The notes: generated from the letters alone by a model not told the origin. A stretch of DNA of 42,060 bases from Caldilineaceae bacterium (GCA_022823185.1 JAJDXQ010000008.1:1-42060), one strand, 5' to 3'; counted from the first letter of the stretch, positions 1 through 9,605 are shown. Translations and numbers: made by a program.

Positions 1-464
1 CCGCCTGCGCCGGCGATCCTCCTGAATGCGCAGATCAGGACACTCTTCTCTGGCACATCAGGTTCGCAGGCGATCGCATCTCAAAAACCCTTGGGCGCGG
101 CGCCTATTGCCCCGATATTGCCTCACAACCTTATTGCTCGGGGGATTCCCGACTCCCTTCTCAGCACCCTCAGGGGCTTACAATATGACCTGAATTCGGA
201 GTCAAATGGCGGCTGGCCGGCTGAAACCATGCCTCCATCCGGCAAACAGTCCCCTACACGAGAGAACGTCTTCTGTCCGCGGTTCACAATCTGTTTCGTC
301 GCAAGAAGCCACGAATTACGCGCCAAGTGTATACGGAAATACTTTAAGTTCTGACTGTTCGTCCTCAGTGTTCAATGTCATGCCAAACAGCCAGGTACGT
401 AGCGCCGGTATCACACATTTCCCAATCTATATTGAGCACGCTACAAGAAAAGGGAGGGCTTCTA
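1..464. other. Leading region with no supported gene
   Basis: I see no convincing gene here. The short open frames have no recognisable protein pattern, and those overlapping the following binding-protein gene are shadows. The only clear functional sequence is the GGAGG-type ribosome-binding site at about 453-457, which serves the gene starting at 465. A promoter for importer A is presumably here, but I could not pick a convincing -35/-10 pair. Confidence 0.5.
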
Positions 465-1814
465 ATGTACACAGGCTTGAAGAGACTGGTTCTGCTGCTG
501 CTTATTTCGGGTCTGCTTGTGTCGGCCTGCGCGCCCGTCGGTGGACAGCAATCCGGAGAAGAAGGCGCGCCGGAAAAGGTGCAGATCACCTTCTGGCAAG
601 GCACTTCCGTAACCGCCGACTGCATCATCGACGTGGCTGTAAACAGTTTTAACGAGCAGAGCGACACCATCGAGGTGATCGCTGAAAAGAAGGCCAATAT
701 GATGGACGCGGTGCGTCCTGCGCTCGCGGCCGGCGCCGGGCCGGACATCGTGCCGACCCACGGCCCCTCCTTTGTCGCGGAGTTTGCCCTCGCCGATCAG
801 CTCATGCCGCTGGATGATCTGGCCGACCAGTTCGGCTGGGAAGATCTGTTCGTGCCCTGGGCACTGAACCTGGGCCGCGTACAGGGTACCCTCTACAGCC
901 TGCCGCAGGAACTGGAGACGATGGTCCTCTTCTACAACAAGACGGTCTTCGAAGAAAATGGCTGGGAGCCGCCCACCACGATGGACGAGTTGGAAGCCCT
1001 TTCCGCCGAGATTCAGGCGGCCGGCATCATTCCCTTTGCCGGGGGCGCCGCCGATGCCATCGACAACAATGAGTTCTTCTTCACCGAGTTTGTCAACAAG
1101 ATCGCCGGACCGGAAAAGGTCTACCAGGCTCTCAAAGGCGAACTTTCCTGGACAGATCCCGACTTCGTCACCGCCATCGAGACCCTGAATCGAATGTTCC
1201 AGGCCGGCCACTGGATGGGCAGTCCCGCAAACTTCCTGGTCACCGACTTTTCCATCGCCCGCGCAGCTTTTGCCACAGGCGAAGCTGCCATGACCATGGA
1301 GGGAACCTGGATCTACGACAGCCTGGTGGGCGAAATGTTCACCGAGGATAGCGAACACGGCAACGATTGGGACTGGGTGCCCATGCCCTCGCTCACCGGC
1401 GACGCCATGTTCAACATCGGCACTGGCAGCACACAGTCGATCAATCGAAATTCTGAACACCCTGAAGCCGCCGCCGAGTTTCTGACCCACTACAACTCGC
1501 CCGAAATTCAGGCGCGCTTGCTGGTCGAGTGCCAGTATGCTACCGCGCCGATTCGCATTGATCCTTCCCAACTGGAAGGCGTTGAACCGCGTATGGCCCG
1601 TCTTTTGGCTGATTTCGCCAAGGCGTCAGCAGAGGGCAACTACGGCTATACCACCTGGTCGTTCTTCCCACCGAAGACAAATCAGGTGATCTACGAAGAG
1701 ATCGAAAAGGTCTGGGTGGGCGATATGACGCCAGAGGAGTACATGGCCGCGGTTGACGCCGCCTTCCAAGAAGAGCTGGCAGCCGGTGAGACTCTGGTCA
1801 TACCCGATCGATAG
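465..1814 (+). CDS. ABC sugar transporter, solute-binding lipoprotein (importer A)
   Basis: This is a 449-residue extracellular solute-binding protein of the family-1 (CUT1, MalE/UgpB-like) type, expected to capture a sugar or glycoside outside the membrane and deliver it to the two permeases that follow. The N-terminus is a Sec-type lipoprotein signal: a short basic start, a leucine-rich core, and a lipobox ending in Cys22 (LVSAC). The mature part carries typical binding-protein patterns such as ITFWQG near the start, VLFYNK around residue 150, and GEAAMTMEGTW in the C-terminal half. An ATG at 465 is chosen over the longer frame from 375 because it has a GGAGG site 7 bases upstream and places the signal peptide at the terminus. 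Unlike the other three binding proteins in this window, it has no twin-arginine motif. Substrate is unknown; the downstream GH67-like and GH127 genes suggest plant-type oligosaccharides. Confidence 0.93.
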   Translation: MYTGLKRLVLLLLISGLLVSACAPVGGQQSGEEGAPEKVQITFWQGTSVTADCIIDVAVNSFNEQSDTIEVIAEKKANMMDAVRPALAAGAGPDIVPTHGPSFVAEFALADQLMPLDDLADQFGWEDLFVPWALNLGRVQGTLYSLPQELETMVLFYNKTVFEENGWEPPTTMDELEALSAEIQAAGIIPFAGGAADAIDNNEFFFTEFVNKIAGPEKVYQALKGELSWTDPDFVTAIETLNRMFQAGHWMGSPANFLVTDFSIARAAFATGEAAMTMEGTWIYDSLVGEMFTEDSEHGNDWDWVPMPSLTGDAMFNIGTGSTQSINRNSEHPEAAAEFLTHYNSPEIQARLLVECQYATAPIRIDPSQLEGVEPRMARLLADFAKASAEGNYGYTTWSFFPPKTNQVIYEEIEKVWVGDMTPEEYMAAVDAAFQEELAAGETLVIPDR

Positions 1815-1896
1815 AGGTCGCCTACCGCACGCGCATATAGCGAACCGCGGCGTATCTGACACTGCGCCCACATTCACGTGCATCGAGACAGTTGCT

Positions 1897-1920
1897 GTCC
1901 TCGTCTTGGCGGACGAGGAC
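1897..1920 (+). promoter_or_regulatory. Inverted repeat between binding-protein and permease genes (importer A)
   Basis: Two 9-base arms (1897-1905 GTCCTCGTC and 1912-1920 GACGAGGAC) are perfectly complementary around a 6-base loop, and can extend by two more pairs after one mismatch. There is no T-run after it, so it does not look like a complete intrinsic terminator. It lies in the 246-base gap after the binding-protein gene, where partial transcript termination or RNA protection is common in sugar ABC operons. Confidence 0.55.
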
Positions 1921-2060
1921 CGCATTTGCCAGCATCGGGAAACACTCCGTACAGATGTAAGCGCTGGGCACACGAGCGCTCAGATGGCGAAGCGATCGTG
2001 TATCTGACAACGGTTGTTGGCGTTGAACCGCGCCTGGTTGAGGCCTAATCTCATTTTGCC

Positions 2061-3029
2061 GTGAAAAACCCGGATGAACTGCAGACTGAATCTTCAGCGG
2101 CCGGTGACGGCGCCACGGTAGCGGTATCGCCGCACAAGCAATCGTGGCTGCACAGCAGGCGCTTCCGCCGCCATATCATGCCGTGGCTCTTTATCGCGCC
2201 AATCACCCTGCTGCACCTCGTCGTTGTCGTCGGGCCGTCCGTTGCCGGCATGTACTACTCCCTGACAGAGTGGTCCGGGATCGGCAAGGCCGAATTTGTC
2301 GGGCTGGACAACTTCCGCGAGCTCTTCTTCGAAGATCGCAACTTCCTGCTGGCGCTTCGCCACAACCTGATGTGGCTGGCATTCTTCCTCACCGTGCCAT
2401 TTGCCATGGCGCTCGCCGTTGCCACCCTCCTGGCGCAGGTGCGCATCGGCTCCATGGCCATCCGCACCGCCTTCTTCGTTCCCTATGTGCTCCCCAGCGT
2501 CGTGGTCGCCTCGATCTGGCGTATGCTGCTCGATCCAAGGCTTGGCTTTGGCGTCGCGCTGGAAAATTGGGGGATCAAAGGGCTGGCCTACCCTTATCTG
2601 GGCGACAAGAATACCGCCTTGGCCGCAATTGCCTTCGTCGATAACTGGCACTGGTGGGGGTTCCTGATGATCCTCTTCCTCACCGCGATGCAGAGCATAC
2701 CCTCGGACCTGTATGACGCGGCCAAGATCGATGGCGCCAACCGCTGGCAGGAGTTTCTCCACGTCACCCTGCCCGGGATCCGCCCCACCGTATTCTTCAT
2801 GTTGATGATGACGGCTATCTGGTCATTCCTGGTCTTCGACTATGTCTGGATCCTGACACACGGCGGGCCTGCCGGCAGTTCGGAGATGCTGGCCACCTAT
2901 CTCTACAAACAGGCCTTCCAGCGCTTTGAGGCCGGTTACGGCGCCGCAATCGGCATAACGATGAGCGCGATTGCCGGTGTCATGGCCACGATATTCGTGC
3001 TTCTTCGCCGCAGGGGATGGGATGTATAG
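2061..3029 (+). CDS. ABC sugar transporter permease, MalF-type (importer A)
   Basis: This 322-residue membrane protein is the first of two inner-membrane channel subunits of importer A. A polar cytoplasmic leader of about 45 residues precedes the first membrane segment (FIAPITLLHLVVVVG), followed by about five more hydrophobic segments. The cytoplasmic EAA loop that docks the ATPase is seen around residues 215-240 as DAAKIDGANRW...LPGIRP. The start is a GTG at 2061 with a poor ribosome-binding site; an ATG at 2178, just before the first membrane segment, is an alternative. The gene is separated from the binding-protein gene by 246 bases containing a hairpin and from the next permease by about 57 bases. 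No ATPase gene is linked. Confidence 0.92.
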   Translation: MKNPDELQTESSAAGDGATVAVSPHKQSWLHSRRFRRHIMPWLFIAPITLLHLVVVVGPSVAGMYYSLTEWSGIGKAEFVGLDNFRELFFEDRNFLLALRHNLMWLAFFLTVPFAMALAVATLLAQVRIGSMAIRTAFFVPYVLPSVVVASIWRMLLDPRLGFGVALENWGIKGLAYPYLGDKNTALAAIAFVDNWHWWGFLMILFLTAMQSIPSDLYDAAKIDGANRWQEFLHVTLPGIRPTVFFMLMMTAIWSFLVFDYVWILTHGGPAGSSEMLATYLYKQAFQRFEAGYGAAIGITMSAIAGVMATIFVLLRRRGWDV

Positions 3030-3086
3030 ACGCTTGCCCGCGCGCTCGACGGTGCACGGTACAGCGTAACCGGGAGGATGCCTGCA

Positions 3087-3920
3087 GTGTTTAAGAAAAA
3101 AGGCAAGTCACGCCTGATTCCCAACTATATCATCCTGCTCCTGTTGGTCTGCCTTGCGCTGGGCCCGATCCTGGTTCTGTTTTTCAACTCGCTGAAATCC
3201 TTCAATGATTTGGGCACCAATCCTATCGGGCTTCCCCGGGTCGTTCAGATCGAGAACTACGTCAATGCCTGGGTTCAGGGTGAGTTTGCCACCACCCTGA
3301 CCAACAGCCTGATCTACGTTGTCTTCACCGTGGCCGGCGTTCTCGTGCTGGGCGGCATGGCCGCCTATAGCCTGGCCCGGCTCGACCCTCCGGGCGACAA
3401 TTTCTATCTGGTCTATATGTTGACCCTCTCCACGCTTCCCTTCTGGCTCTATGTCATCCCGCTGTTCATCATGTGGCGCAATCTGGGGCTGCTGGACACG
3501 CGCGCCGGCCTGATCATCATGTATATCGCCTTCAATTCGCCGTTCGCCATTTTCCTGCTGCGCTCCTTCCTCATGAGCCTGTCGCGGGACTTTGAGGACG
3601 CGGCGCGTGTGGACGGCGCCAACGAATGGCAGGTGATGACGCGGGTTGTAATCCCGATCATGTGGCCGGCCTTTCTGACGGTAGGTCTGGTGGTTGGGTT
3701 GGGTGTATGGAGTGAGTTCCAGGCCGCGCTCATCTTCCTGCAGCGGGATGAGCTGATGCCGGTGACGACAAGCTATTACAACTTCACACAGCGGTTCGGC
3801 CGCGACTGGTCGCTCACCAGCGCCGGCGCGGTGATGATGATCGCGCCGGTGCTGGCGCTGTTCCTGGCGTTGCAGCGTCAGTTCGTGACGGGCTTGACAC
3901 AGGGCGGCATCAAGCTGTAG
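3087..3920 (+). CDS. ABC sugar transporter permease, MalG-type (importer A)
   Basis: This is the second channel subunit of importer A, 277 residues. It has an N-terminal membrane segment (YIILLLLVCLALGPIL), the conserved FFNSLK motif after it, the EAA loop near residues 170-195 (DAARVDGANEW...IPIMWP), and the usual MalG-type C-terminus (VTGLTQGGIKL). An ATG at 3078 opens the same frame, but the GGGAGG site lies directly against it; the GTG at 3087 is 9 bases from that site, so I prefer it. Both choices differ by only three residues. The C-terminal tail is the typical family end, so the protein looks complete. Confidence 0.92.
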   Translation: MFKKKGKSRLIPNYIILLLLVCLALGPILVLFFNSLKSFNDLGTNPIGLPRVVQIENYVNAWVQGEFATTLTNSLIYVVFTVAGVLVLGGMAAYSLARLDPPGDNFYLVYMLTLSTLPFWLYVIPLFIMWRNLGLLDTRAGLIIMYIAFNSPFAIFLLRSFLMSLSRDFEDAARVDGANEWQVMTRVVIPIMWPAFLTVGLVVGLGVWSEFQAALIFLQRDELMPVTTSYYNFTQRFGRDWSLTSAGAVMMIAPVLALFLALQRQFVTGLTQGGIKL

Positions 3921-3961
3921 GCGGTAATCAGGTTGCGGATCCTAGTGCTGAGAGCGTGAGC

Positions 3962-4192
3962 ATGAAGGGCTTGGCGTTGTCCAGGGCATATTTCTCCGAA
4001 GCCATCCGGCCGCTTCTGGCCAAACGAGTAACTGAGATCGGCCAATCCTATGCTGCTGCGTTGCTGGGTTGGGGTTCGGATGTGCTCGAAAACGATGACG
4101 AACTGGACCAGTGGATTGGGAACTACGACCTCCTGGTCGGCGGGGTGGGTAAGCTGAAATCGCTATCGCCGGTTTACGACAATCCTCATTGA
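3962..4192 (+). pseudogene. Relic of a DUF4037-type protein, apparently internally deleted
   Basis: The 76-residue frame begins MKGLALSRAYFSEAIRPLL and continues through YAAALLGWGSDVLENDDE. This matches, from memory, the N-terminus of DUF4037 proteins (a nucleotidyltransferase-like family of roughly 270 or more residues). After about residue 45 it jumps to DQWIGNYDLLVGGVGKL, which resembles the C-terminal part of such proteins, so some 150 or more central residues seem to be missing. A GTG at 3956 is an alternative start. It sits between importer A and the GH67-like gene on the same strand. Probably non-functional; it could also be a genuine small protein descended from the family. Confidence 0.5.
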
Positions 4193-4252
4193 TACAGTTC
4201 TGCCGGTTGACCACCCAAGTTGAAGTGAACATCGCAAAAGGGTAACACAAAC

Positions 4253-6304
4253 ATGCAGATGACAGCGATCGATGCGATCAGAATCCCCCGCGATGCCAGC
4301 CCGCGCGTTCGGACCGCAGCCGCCGAGCTGGCGCGCTGGATCGAAGAGCTGGGCGGTACAGAGCCAACCATCGGAGCGCATTCCGATCAAGGAAATGTCA
4401 CAGTCCGGTTGGACACTTCCGAAGCCGACTTGAAGCCGGAGCACTTTCGTATCGCGGTGAACGACGGCGCCGCCTTGCGCATCAGCGGCGGCGATGGCCG
4501 CGGCGTTCTGTATGGGGTTCAGGAGTGCATCGACCGCGCCCGCCGTAACCAGGCCATCACGCCAATGACCGATGGCCCGCATTTCCCGGTGCGCGCGCTG
4601 CGAATGTGGGAAACGCCTTCGAACAAGGTCTGGTGTCTGCCTTTCAAAAGCATCCTGGACTATGAAAAAATGCTGCGCCCGGAGGAGTGCCCGGAATACC
4701 TGGCGCTCGCCCGGATGCTGCTGGCCATGCGTGTCAATAACCTCGGCCTGTTCGCCCAGTACGCGGCCAGGGGCTCACAATTCGAACGCTGGCTTTCCCG
4801 CGCCGAACCGGTCGAGCAGTTTGCCCGCTTTCTGGATCGCTTCGGCGTAAGGGTTGGTCTCTCGCTCCACTATGCCGAGCCGGACGAGAACGGGGCGTAT
4901 CAGAACGTCTGTCCTTTTTCCGATGTCGTCCGCGCGCAGTGGCATGATTTCGCCGCGCGTCTGGCCGTCGCCATGCCGTCGGTGCGCAATGCCATCGTCT
5001 GGGGCGCCGGCGAGAATGCGCCCGGCCCGCATGAGGACGACTGCGACCGCTGTCGCGCGCTGCCGGTCCGCGACCGCGTTCTGGCCGGCATGAGTCTGGT
5101 CAGCGAGGCGCTGGCCACCATCGACGGCGAGTTGCTCTGGCCGGCAGTCACGGACCAGGCCGCCTACGCCAAATCCGAGGCAGAGTTGTTCGGCGACTGG
5201 GGGGATGAGCTACCCGCGAATGTGCGGATCGCGCCGTGCCACAATTACTGGGACTTTCGTCCGCCCTATCCGCCGCACCCGATCTGGCGCCACATCGGCA
5301 ATCGACCGGGCGAGCGTTCCCCATACGTGTTCGAACTTGCGCTGGTGGGCGATACTGCCGGCCTCAACTTTCTGCCATGCTCCATGGCCCACCGCTGGCA
5401 GGAAGAGTTTCTCAAGGCCGCCGACAAAAATTGTGACGGGTTTGATGCCAATCTGGGAATCCATCCCGAATACGTGGACCATCCGCTCAATCTCTCCAAC
5501 TGGTATGCCTACGGCCAGTTGTGCTGGAACCCCCGCCTCGACCCGGACGACATCCTGTCCGAGTGGCTGACGATGGAGTACGGCGCGGAGGCGCTCCCGT
5601 TCCTGCCCGGCCTGCGCGCAACCTACCCCGCCACCATTGGCGCGCTGTTCAGCCGCAGCGGCTTGACCCAGTGTCACAGCTATGTTGCGCGCTACAGCTA
5701 CCTGGACACACGCCTCAACGGACCGTGGCGAATCTGGACCGACTACCTGCATCCGGGGATGGATCGCGCGGGCGAGGACGTCCTCGGGCTGGCGTTGCCC
5801 CTCGACGCCTATCCCGAGGAGGAGGCCGCGGCGCTGCGCAACGATCCGCGCTACCAGCTCATCTTCAACCGCGTGCCGCTGACCGATGCCTACGCCGCCG
5901 AGCTGATGGCCGAGAAGCAGCCGTCCATCGCCCACATGGAAAGCGTGCTGGCGGCGTGGCGGCAACTCGAAGGCAGGATTGACCCGGCATCCTTTGCCCG
6001 CGTCGCCGGGTTGCTCGAAGCCAACGTGAACGACGTGCGCATCTTTGTGGACTGTTTCGGGCTGTACCTGGACTACAAGCTGGGGCGGCTGCAGGCGGCG
6101 CAGATCGAGGCAACGCGCGCCCGCTACGCCGACGTTCCGAAGGGCGAGGCCACAGCCGGTTCACCGTATGATGGCTGGTTCTGGGACCACTTTGGCTGGC
6201 AGGGCACCTATCTGGAGTTCCTGGACGATCTGGACAAGCTGTTGCGGGGAGAGACGCTCGGCCCCTTCCTCGCCGCCGGCGCGACGGAAAGCCAGATGGA
6301 ATGA
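4253..6304 (+). CDS. GH67-like (alpha-glucuronidase-type) glycoside hydrolase family protein
   Basis: This 683-residue cytoplasmic protein (no signal peptide) has the layout of alpha-glucuronidase-like enzymes. There is an N-terminal alpha/beta domain of about 100 residues ending in the GRGVLYGVQE motif (residues 83-91) that is shared with GH20/GH67 N-terminal domains. A barrel-like middle contains a WGAGEN segment and a CDRC motif near residues 250-270. A helical C-terminal domain carries YGQLCWNPRLDPDDIL (420-435), which closely recalls the GH67 C-terminal region. The family acts on glucuronic acid side chains or related glycosides; exact substrate and catalytic acids cannot be fixed by eye. 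It follows importer A in the same direction and precedes the GH127 gene by 76 bases, so intracellular breakdown of an imported oligosaccharide is likely. Confidence 0.68.
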   Translation: MQMTAIDAIRIPRDASPRVRTAAAELARWIEELGGTEPTIGAHSDQGNVTVRLDTSEADLKPEHFRIAVNDGAALRISGGDGRGVLYGVQECIDRARRNQAITPMTDGPHFPVRALRMWETPSNKVWCLPFKSILDYEKMLRPEECPEYLALARMLLAMRVNNLGLFAQYAARGSQFERWLSRAEPVEQFARFLDRFGVRVGLSLHYAEPDENGAYQNVCPFSDVVRAQWHDFAARLAVAMPSVRNAIVWGAGENAPGPHEDDCDRCRALPVRDRVLAGMSLVSEALATIDGELLWPAVTDQAAYAKSEAELFGDWGDELPANVRIAPCHNYWDFRPPYPPHPIWRHIGNRPGERSPYVFELALVGDTAGLNFLPCSMAHRWQEEFLKAADKNCDGFDANLGIHPEYVDHPLNLSNWYAYGQLCWNPRLDPDDILSEWLTMEYGAEALPFLPGLRATYPATIGALFSRSGLTQCHSYVARYSYLDTRLNGPWRIWTDYLHPGMDRAGEDVLGLALPLDAYPEEEAAALRNDPRYQLIFNRVPLTDAYAAELMAEKQPSIAHMESVLAAWRQLEGRIDPASFARVAGLLEANVNDVRIFVDCFGLYLDYKLGRLQAAQIEATRARYADVPKGEATAGSPYDGWFWDHFGWQGTYLEFLDDLDKLLRGETLGPFLAAGATESQME

Positions 6305-6380
6305 GGTTTCGAACTGCGTAGGGGCGGGCATCTTGTCCGCAGGCGGATGTCTCGCCCGCGCTCTCAGTCAGGAGATTTGC

Positions 6381-8342
6381 ATGGCAGACAACCGGCACAT
6401 CCCACATTGGCGGCAGGCCGGCGTCGTGTCCACCGTCGCCAGCCCTTTTGCCCCGCTCAAACCTGTCCCAGTGCAGGCCGTTATCATGCGTGACGGGTTC
6501 TGGAAAACGCGCATGAATGCCAGCCGGACCAATGGCATCCCGTCCTTCCTGGCGTGGCTGGACGTAGACGACCAGACCGCGCCCTTCAGGGCCTACGCGA
6601 CGGGCGACAAGGCGGGAATCGCGGCCGGCCTGGAAACGCTCAAGGCCAATCCCACCGGAATGAACCGCACGCGCAACGGCCATTCCTGGCGCGCGAACTT
6701 TCAAAAATGGCTGGAAGCGTGCGCATATGTCCTGCAGTCCGGGGACGATCCTGATACGCGCGCCCTGCTCGATCTGTTTGTGACCGGCGTTGCCAATGCG
6801 CATCAGGACAACGCATTCTGGACTACCTACTATGGCGACGATTTCGAAAGATCGTACGGACTGGGTAACCCGGGCCATATGATCCAGGCCGCCATTGCGC
6901 ACCACCGTGCAACCGGATCGACCGAATTCCTGGAATGCGCGCAGCGTGTTGCCGACGCAATCTGCCAGCGGTTTCAGGGGGAAGACTTTGCCGGGCACAG
7001 CGTCATCGAAATGGCACTGGTCGAACTCTACCGCACCACGGGCAAAGAGAGATATCTTGCCGGCGCCAGACATTTCCTCACCCCACTGCTGAGACAGCCC
7101 CCGATTATCGGCTCCGATTTCCGCGGCTACGTGAGCAGGCATGTTGTACGTCAGACATACCTCATGTGCGCCGGCGCCGACTACTACGCGGAAACAGGCG
7201 ACCAGGAATTCATGGACAAGCTCACAGCCATCTGGCGTGACATGGCAACCGGCAAGCTGCATCTCACCGGCCAATTGGCCGTGGACTCTGAGAACTGCGA
7301 GCTGACATGCAAAGACGCCTTCGAGCTGCATTCGGGTGTCTTCCGATTCCTGCTGGGCACAGGTTTGGAGACGTGCGAAGCAGTTGGAAACGCGACTTGG
7401 AACTGGCGCATGCTGGCGTTGACGGGCGATGCCTGCTACGCCGATCTGATGGAGAGAACGCTGTACAACGGCTTCCTGTCGCACGTATCTGTCGATGGCG
7501 ACAAGTTCCACTATTTGTGTCCCCTCTCATCGGACGGTAACCACTGGCAGCGCACCCCCTGGTCATCAGCCTCCACCAGTTGCTGCTCGCCCAACGCGCT
7601 GCGAACGATCGCGTCACTGCCGGGATACATGTTCAGCGTTTCCACGGATGGCGCGTGGGTTCACCTGTATGACAGCTGTACGATGGACTGGCGCCTGGAT
7701 GACGGGACGAAACTCCGCCTTGCCCAGGACACCTCCTATCCATGGGACGGTAAAGTAAAGATCACCTTCGAACCCGAACGGGCCGCCACTTTTGATCTGA
7801 ACCTGAGAATACCTGGATGGTGCCGCAACCCAACCGTGCAGGTGAATGGACAACCTGTCGAAGAGGACATCGCGTCCGGAGCCTACTGCCGCATCGCCAG
7901 AGAGTGGCGCAAAGGCGATACTGTCACTCTGCAGCTGCCGATGCCCGTTGTTGCCGTGACTGCCGACCCCCGAGCCAGATACTTTGAGGGCAAGGTTGCG
8001 CTGTGTCGCGGCCCTCTCGTGTACTGCATCGAGAGTACCGATAATCCCGACATTGATATGTGGGGCGCGTACGTTGCCTTGCCGCCGAAGAGTGAAGTGG
8101 GTGACGACCGCGAGCTTACTGGGCACTACCGACAGTCAGCTTTGCTGAACGAATTCGAGGCAGCTTTCCGGCAGGATCTTCTCGGCGGGGTTGTCTCTCT
8201 GCAAGGAGACGGCGGATCATACGACCAGCAGGACGGCATGCTGACCTTCATTCCCTACTTTGCATGGGCAAATCGGGACAGCAGGTCATCAGTGCGTACA
8301 TGGATAGATGGCAAAGCAGAATGGGGAAACGAAGCGCGTTGA
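6381..8342 (+). CDS. Glycoside hydrolase family 127, beta-L-arabinofuranosidase-like
   Basis: This 653-residue protein belongs to GH127 (formerly DUF1680), which removes beta-L-arabinofuranose from plant hydroxyproline-linked and related glycans using a cysteine nucleophile held by zinc. The metal/nucleophile residues are visible: a Glu-Thr-Cys triplet at residues 330-332 and adjacent Cys401-Cys402 in the TSCCSPN motif, corresponding to Glu338, Cys340, Cys417 and Cys418 of Bifidobacterium HypBA1. Glu315 is a candidate acid/base. The N-terminal alpha/alpha barrel is followed by beta domains beginning near DGAWVHLYDS. The ATG at 6381 is chosen because AGGAGA lies about 5 bases upstream; the open frame extending back to 6045 overlaps the previous gene and is spurious. 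No signal peptide, so it acts inside the cell on imported material. Confidence 0.9.
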   Translation: MADNRHIPHWRQAGVVSTVASPFAPLKPVPVQAVIMRDGFWKTRMNASRTNGIPSFLAWLDVDDQTAPFRAYATGDKAGIAAGLETLKANPTGMNRTRNGHSWRANFQKWLEACAYVLQSGDDPDTRALLDLFVTGVANAHQDNAFWTTYYGDDFERSYGLGNPGHMIQAAIAHHRATGSTEFLECAQRVADAICQRFQGEDFAGHSVIEMALVELYRTTGKERYLAGARHFLTPLLRQPPIIGSDFRGYVSRHVVRQTYLMCAGADYYAETGDQEFMDKLTAIWRDMATGKLHLTGQLAVDSENCELTCKDAFELHSGVFRFLLGTGLETCEAVGNATWNWRMLALTGDACYADLMERTLYNGFLSHVSVDGDKFHYLCPLSSDGNHWQRTPWSSASTSCCSPNALRTIASLPGYMFSVSTDGAWVHLYDSCTMDWRLDDGTKLRLAQDTSYPWDGKVKITFEPERAATFDLNLRIPGWCRNPTVQVNGQPVEEDIASGAYCRIAREWRKGDTVTLQLPMPVVAVTADPRARYFEGKVALCRGPLVYCIESTDNPDIDMWGAYVALPPKSEVGDDRELTGHYRQSALLNEFEAAFRQDLLGGVVSLQGDGGSYDQQDGMLTFIPYFAWANRDSRSSVRTWIDGKAEWGNEAR

Positions 8343-8437
8343 CGCGCGAGCGATCCATAGAGCTGGCGGAGTCGTTCTACCCTGCGGGCCAGGCGTAGCG
8401 GATGCGACCGGACAGCAACCCAAGAGGAAGGAACAAC

Positions 8438-9448
8438 ATGCGCGCCAGACGCCTGCTCTGTACGGCCATCGGCCGGATTGAATGGGAAACTTTCGAAATT
8501 GCAGAGGCGCCCGCCCCACATGAGGTCGTCGTCAAGGCAGCCTGCTCGCTCATCAGCGCGGGCACAGAGCTCGCGATGTACAGTGGTTCACACAGCGGCT
8601 TCTCACGGCCGGACCCGCCACAGTTCCCCATCGATATGGGCTATGCATTGGCCGGCGCCGTGCAGGCGGTCGGCCGCGAGGTGACGGAATGGGCAGAAGG
8701 CGACCGGGTGGTGGTCTACGCACCGCATGGCGACTGGGCCGTGTGTGATGTACGCACAACCCAAATGTGGCGTTTGCCGCCGGACGTTACGCTGGAGCAG
8801 GGGGCGCTGGCTGTGCTGGGCGGCGTCAGCGCGGTCGGTGTCCGGCAGGGCAACGTCACGCTGGGTGAGACGGTTGTCGTCCTGGGTCTGGGGCTGGTCG
8901 GCCAGTTTGCGGCGCAACTGTCCCGCCTGTCCGGCGCGCGGCCCGTGTTCGGGGTCGATCTCCTTCCCAATCGCGTACATGTCGCAGGCGCCAGCGGTAT
9001 CTGCGCTCTCAATCCGGACGAGTCGGACGCCGAAGAGACAGTGAACGATGCCACCGGTGGACAGATGGCGGAGGTGGTGATCGAAGCGACTGGCAATCCC
9101 GGTGTCGTACCGCAGGCCCTGGACCTGGCAGGCGATGGCGGACGTGTGGTGCTGCTGGGCAGCCCGCGCGGCGCAGCCGAAATCGATCTCTACAGGGCGG
9201 TTCACCACAAAGGCGTCTCGCTGATCGGCGCGCATGCCCGCGTATCCGGGCATCCGTACACGACTCGAGATCCGTGGACCCGTGAGCGCAACCTTGACCT
9301 GGTCTTGCGACTGTTCGCGGACGGCTCCCTGCGGAGCGAGGGCCTGATCAGCCACCGTGTTCAGCCGGACGACGTCGGCGAGGCATACGAGATGCTGGTT
9401 GCGCGCCCGGGCGATTTCCTCGGCGTGTTGATCGAGTGGGAGACCTGA
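8438..9448 (+). CDS. Zinc-less MDR family dehydrogenase
   Basis: This 336-residue protein is a medium-chain dehydrogenase/reductase with an N-terminal GroES-like domain (CSLISAGTELAMYSG, residues 36-50) and a Rossmann domain with the dinucleotide motif LGLGLVG near 149-155 followed by an acidic FGVD. The Gly-His-Glu zinc motif of classical alcohol dehydrogenases is absent, so a catalytic zinc is unlikely. Members with the SAGTE motif often sit beside Gfo/Idh/MocA genes and sugar transporters and are thought to oxidise sugar or polyol hydroxyls, but the reaction here is not known. The ATG at 8438 has AGGAAGGA 5 bases upstream. It closes the importer A cluster and faces the importer B operon across 157 bases. 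Confidence 0.82.
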   Translation: MRARRLLCTAIGRIEWETFEIAEAPAPHEVVVKAACSLISAGTELAMYSGSHSGFSRPDPPQFPIDMGYALAGAVQAVGREVTEWAEGDRVVVYAPHGDWAVCDVRTTQMWRLPPDVTLEQGALAVLGGVSAVGVRQGNVTLGETVVVLGLGLVGQFAAQLSRLSGARPVFGVDLLPNRVHVAGASGICALNPDESDAEETVNDATGGQMAEVVIEATGNPGVVPQALDLAGDGGRVVLLGSPRGAAEIDLYRAVHHKGVSLIGAHARVSGHPYTTRDPWTRERNLDLVLRLFADGSLRSEGLISHRVQPDDVGEAYEMLVARPGDFLGVLIEWET

Positions 9449-9605
9449 CACCGGGCGGCGTCAGGCTTCAGGCCGTAATCAGCGTGCTTCTGGACAGAAC
9501 CGAACAGACGCTCGGGATTGCGTCCGACAGAATATGGGCGTGCTCTGTCGGGGGTTAAGCCTGGCACAGCGACAGTTCTGTGAGGGGCACTCGCGCCGGC
9601 AACCG

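Noticed and set aside
5865..7511. 548-codon open frame on the minus strand over the GH67-like and GH127 genes
   Set aside because: It is antisense to two well-supported genes, has no family pattern, and is expected from high GC codon bias.
9545..9575. CTGTCG/CGACAG inverted repeat in the convergent gap
   Set aside because: Six-base arms with a 19-base loop and no T-run do not support a terminator.
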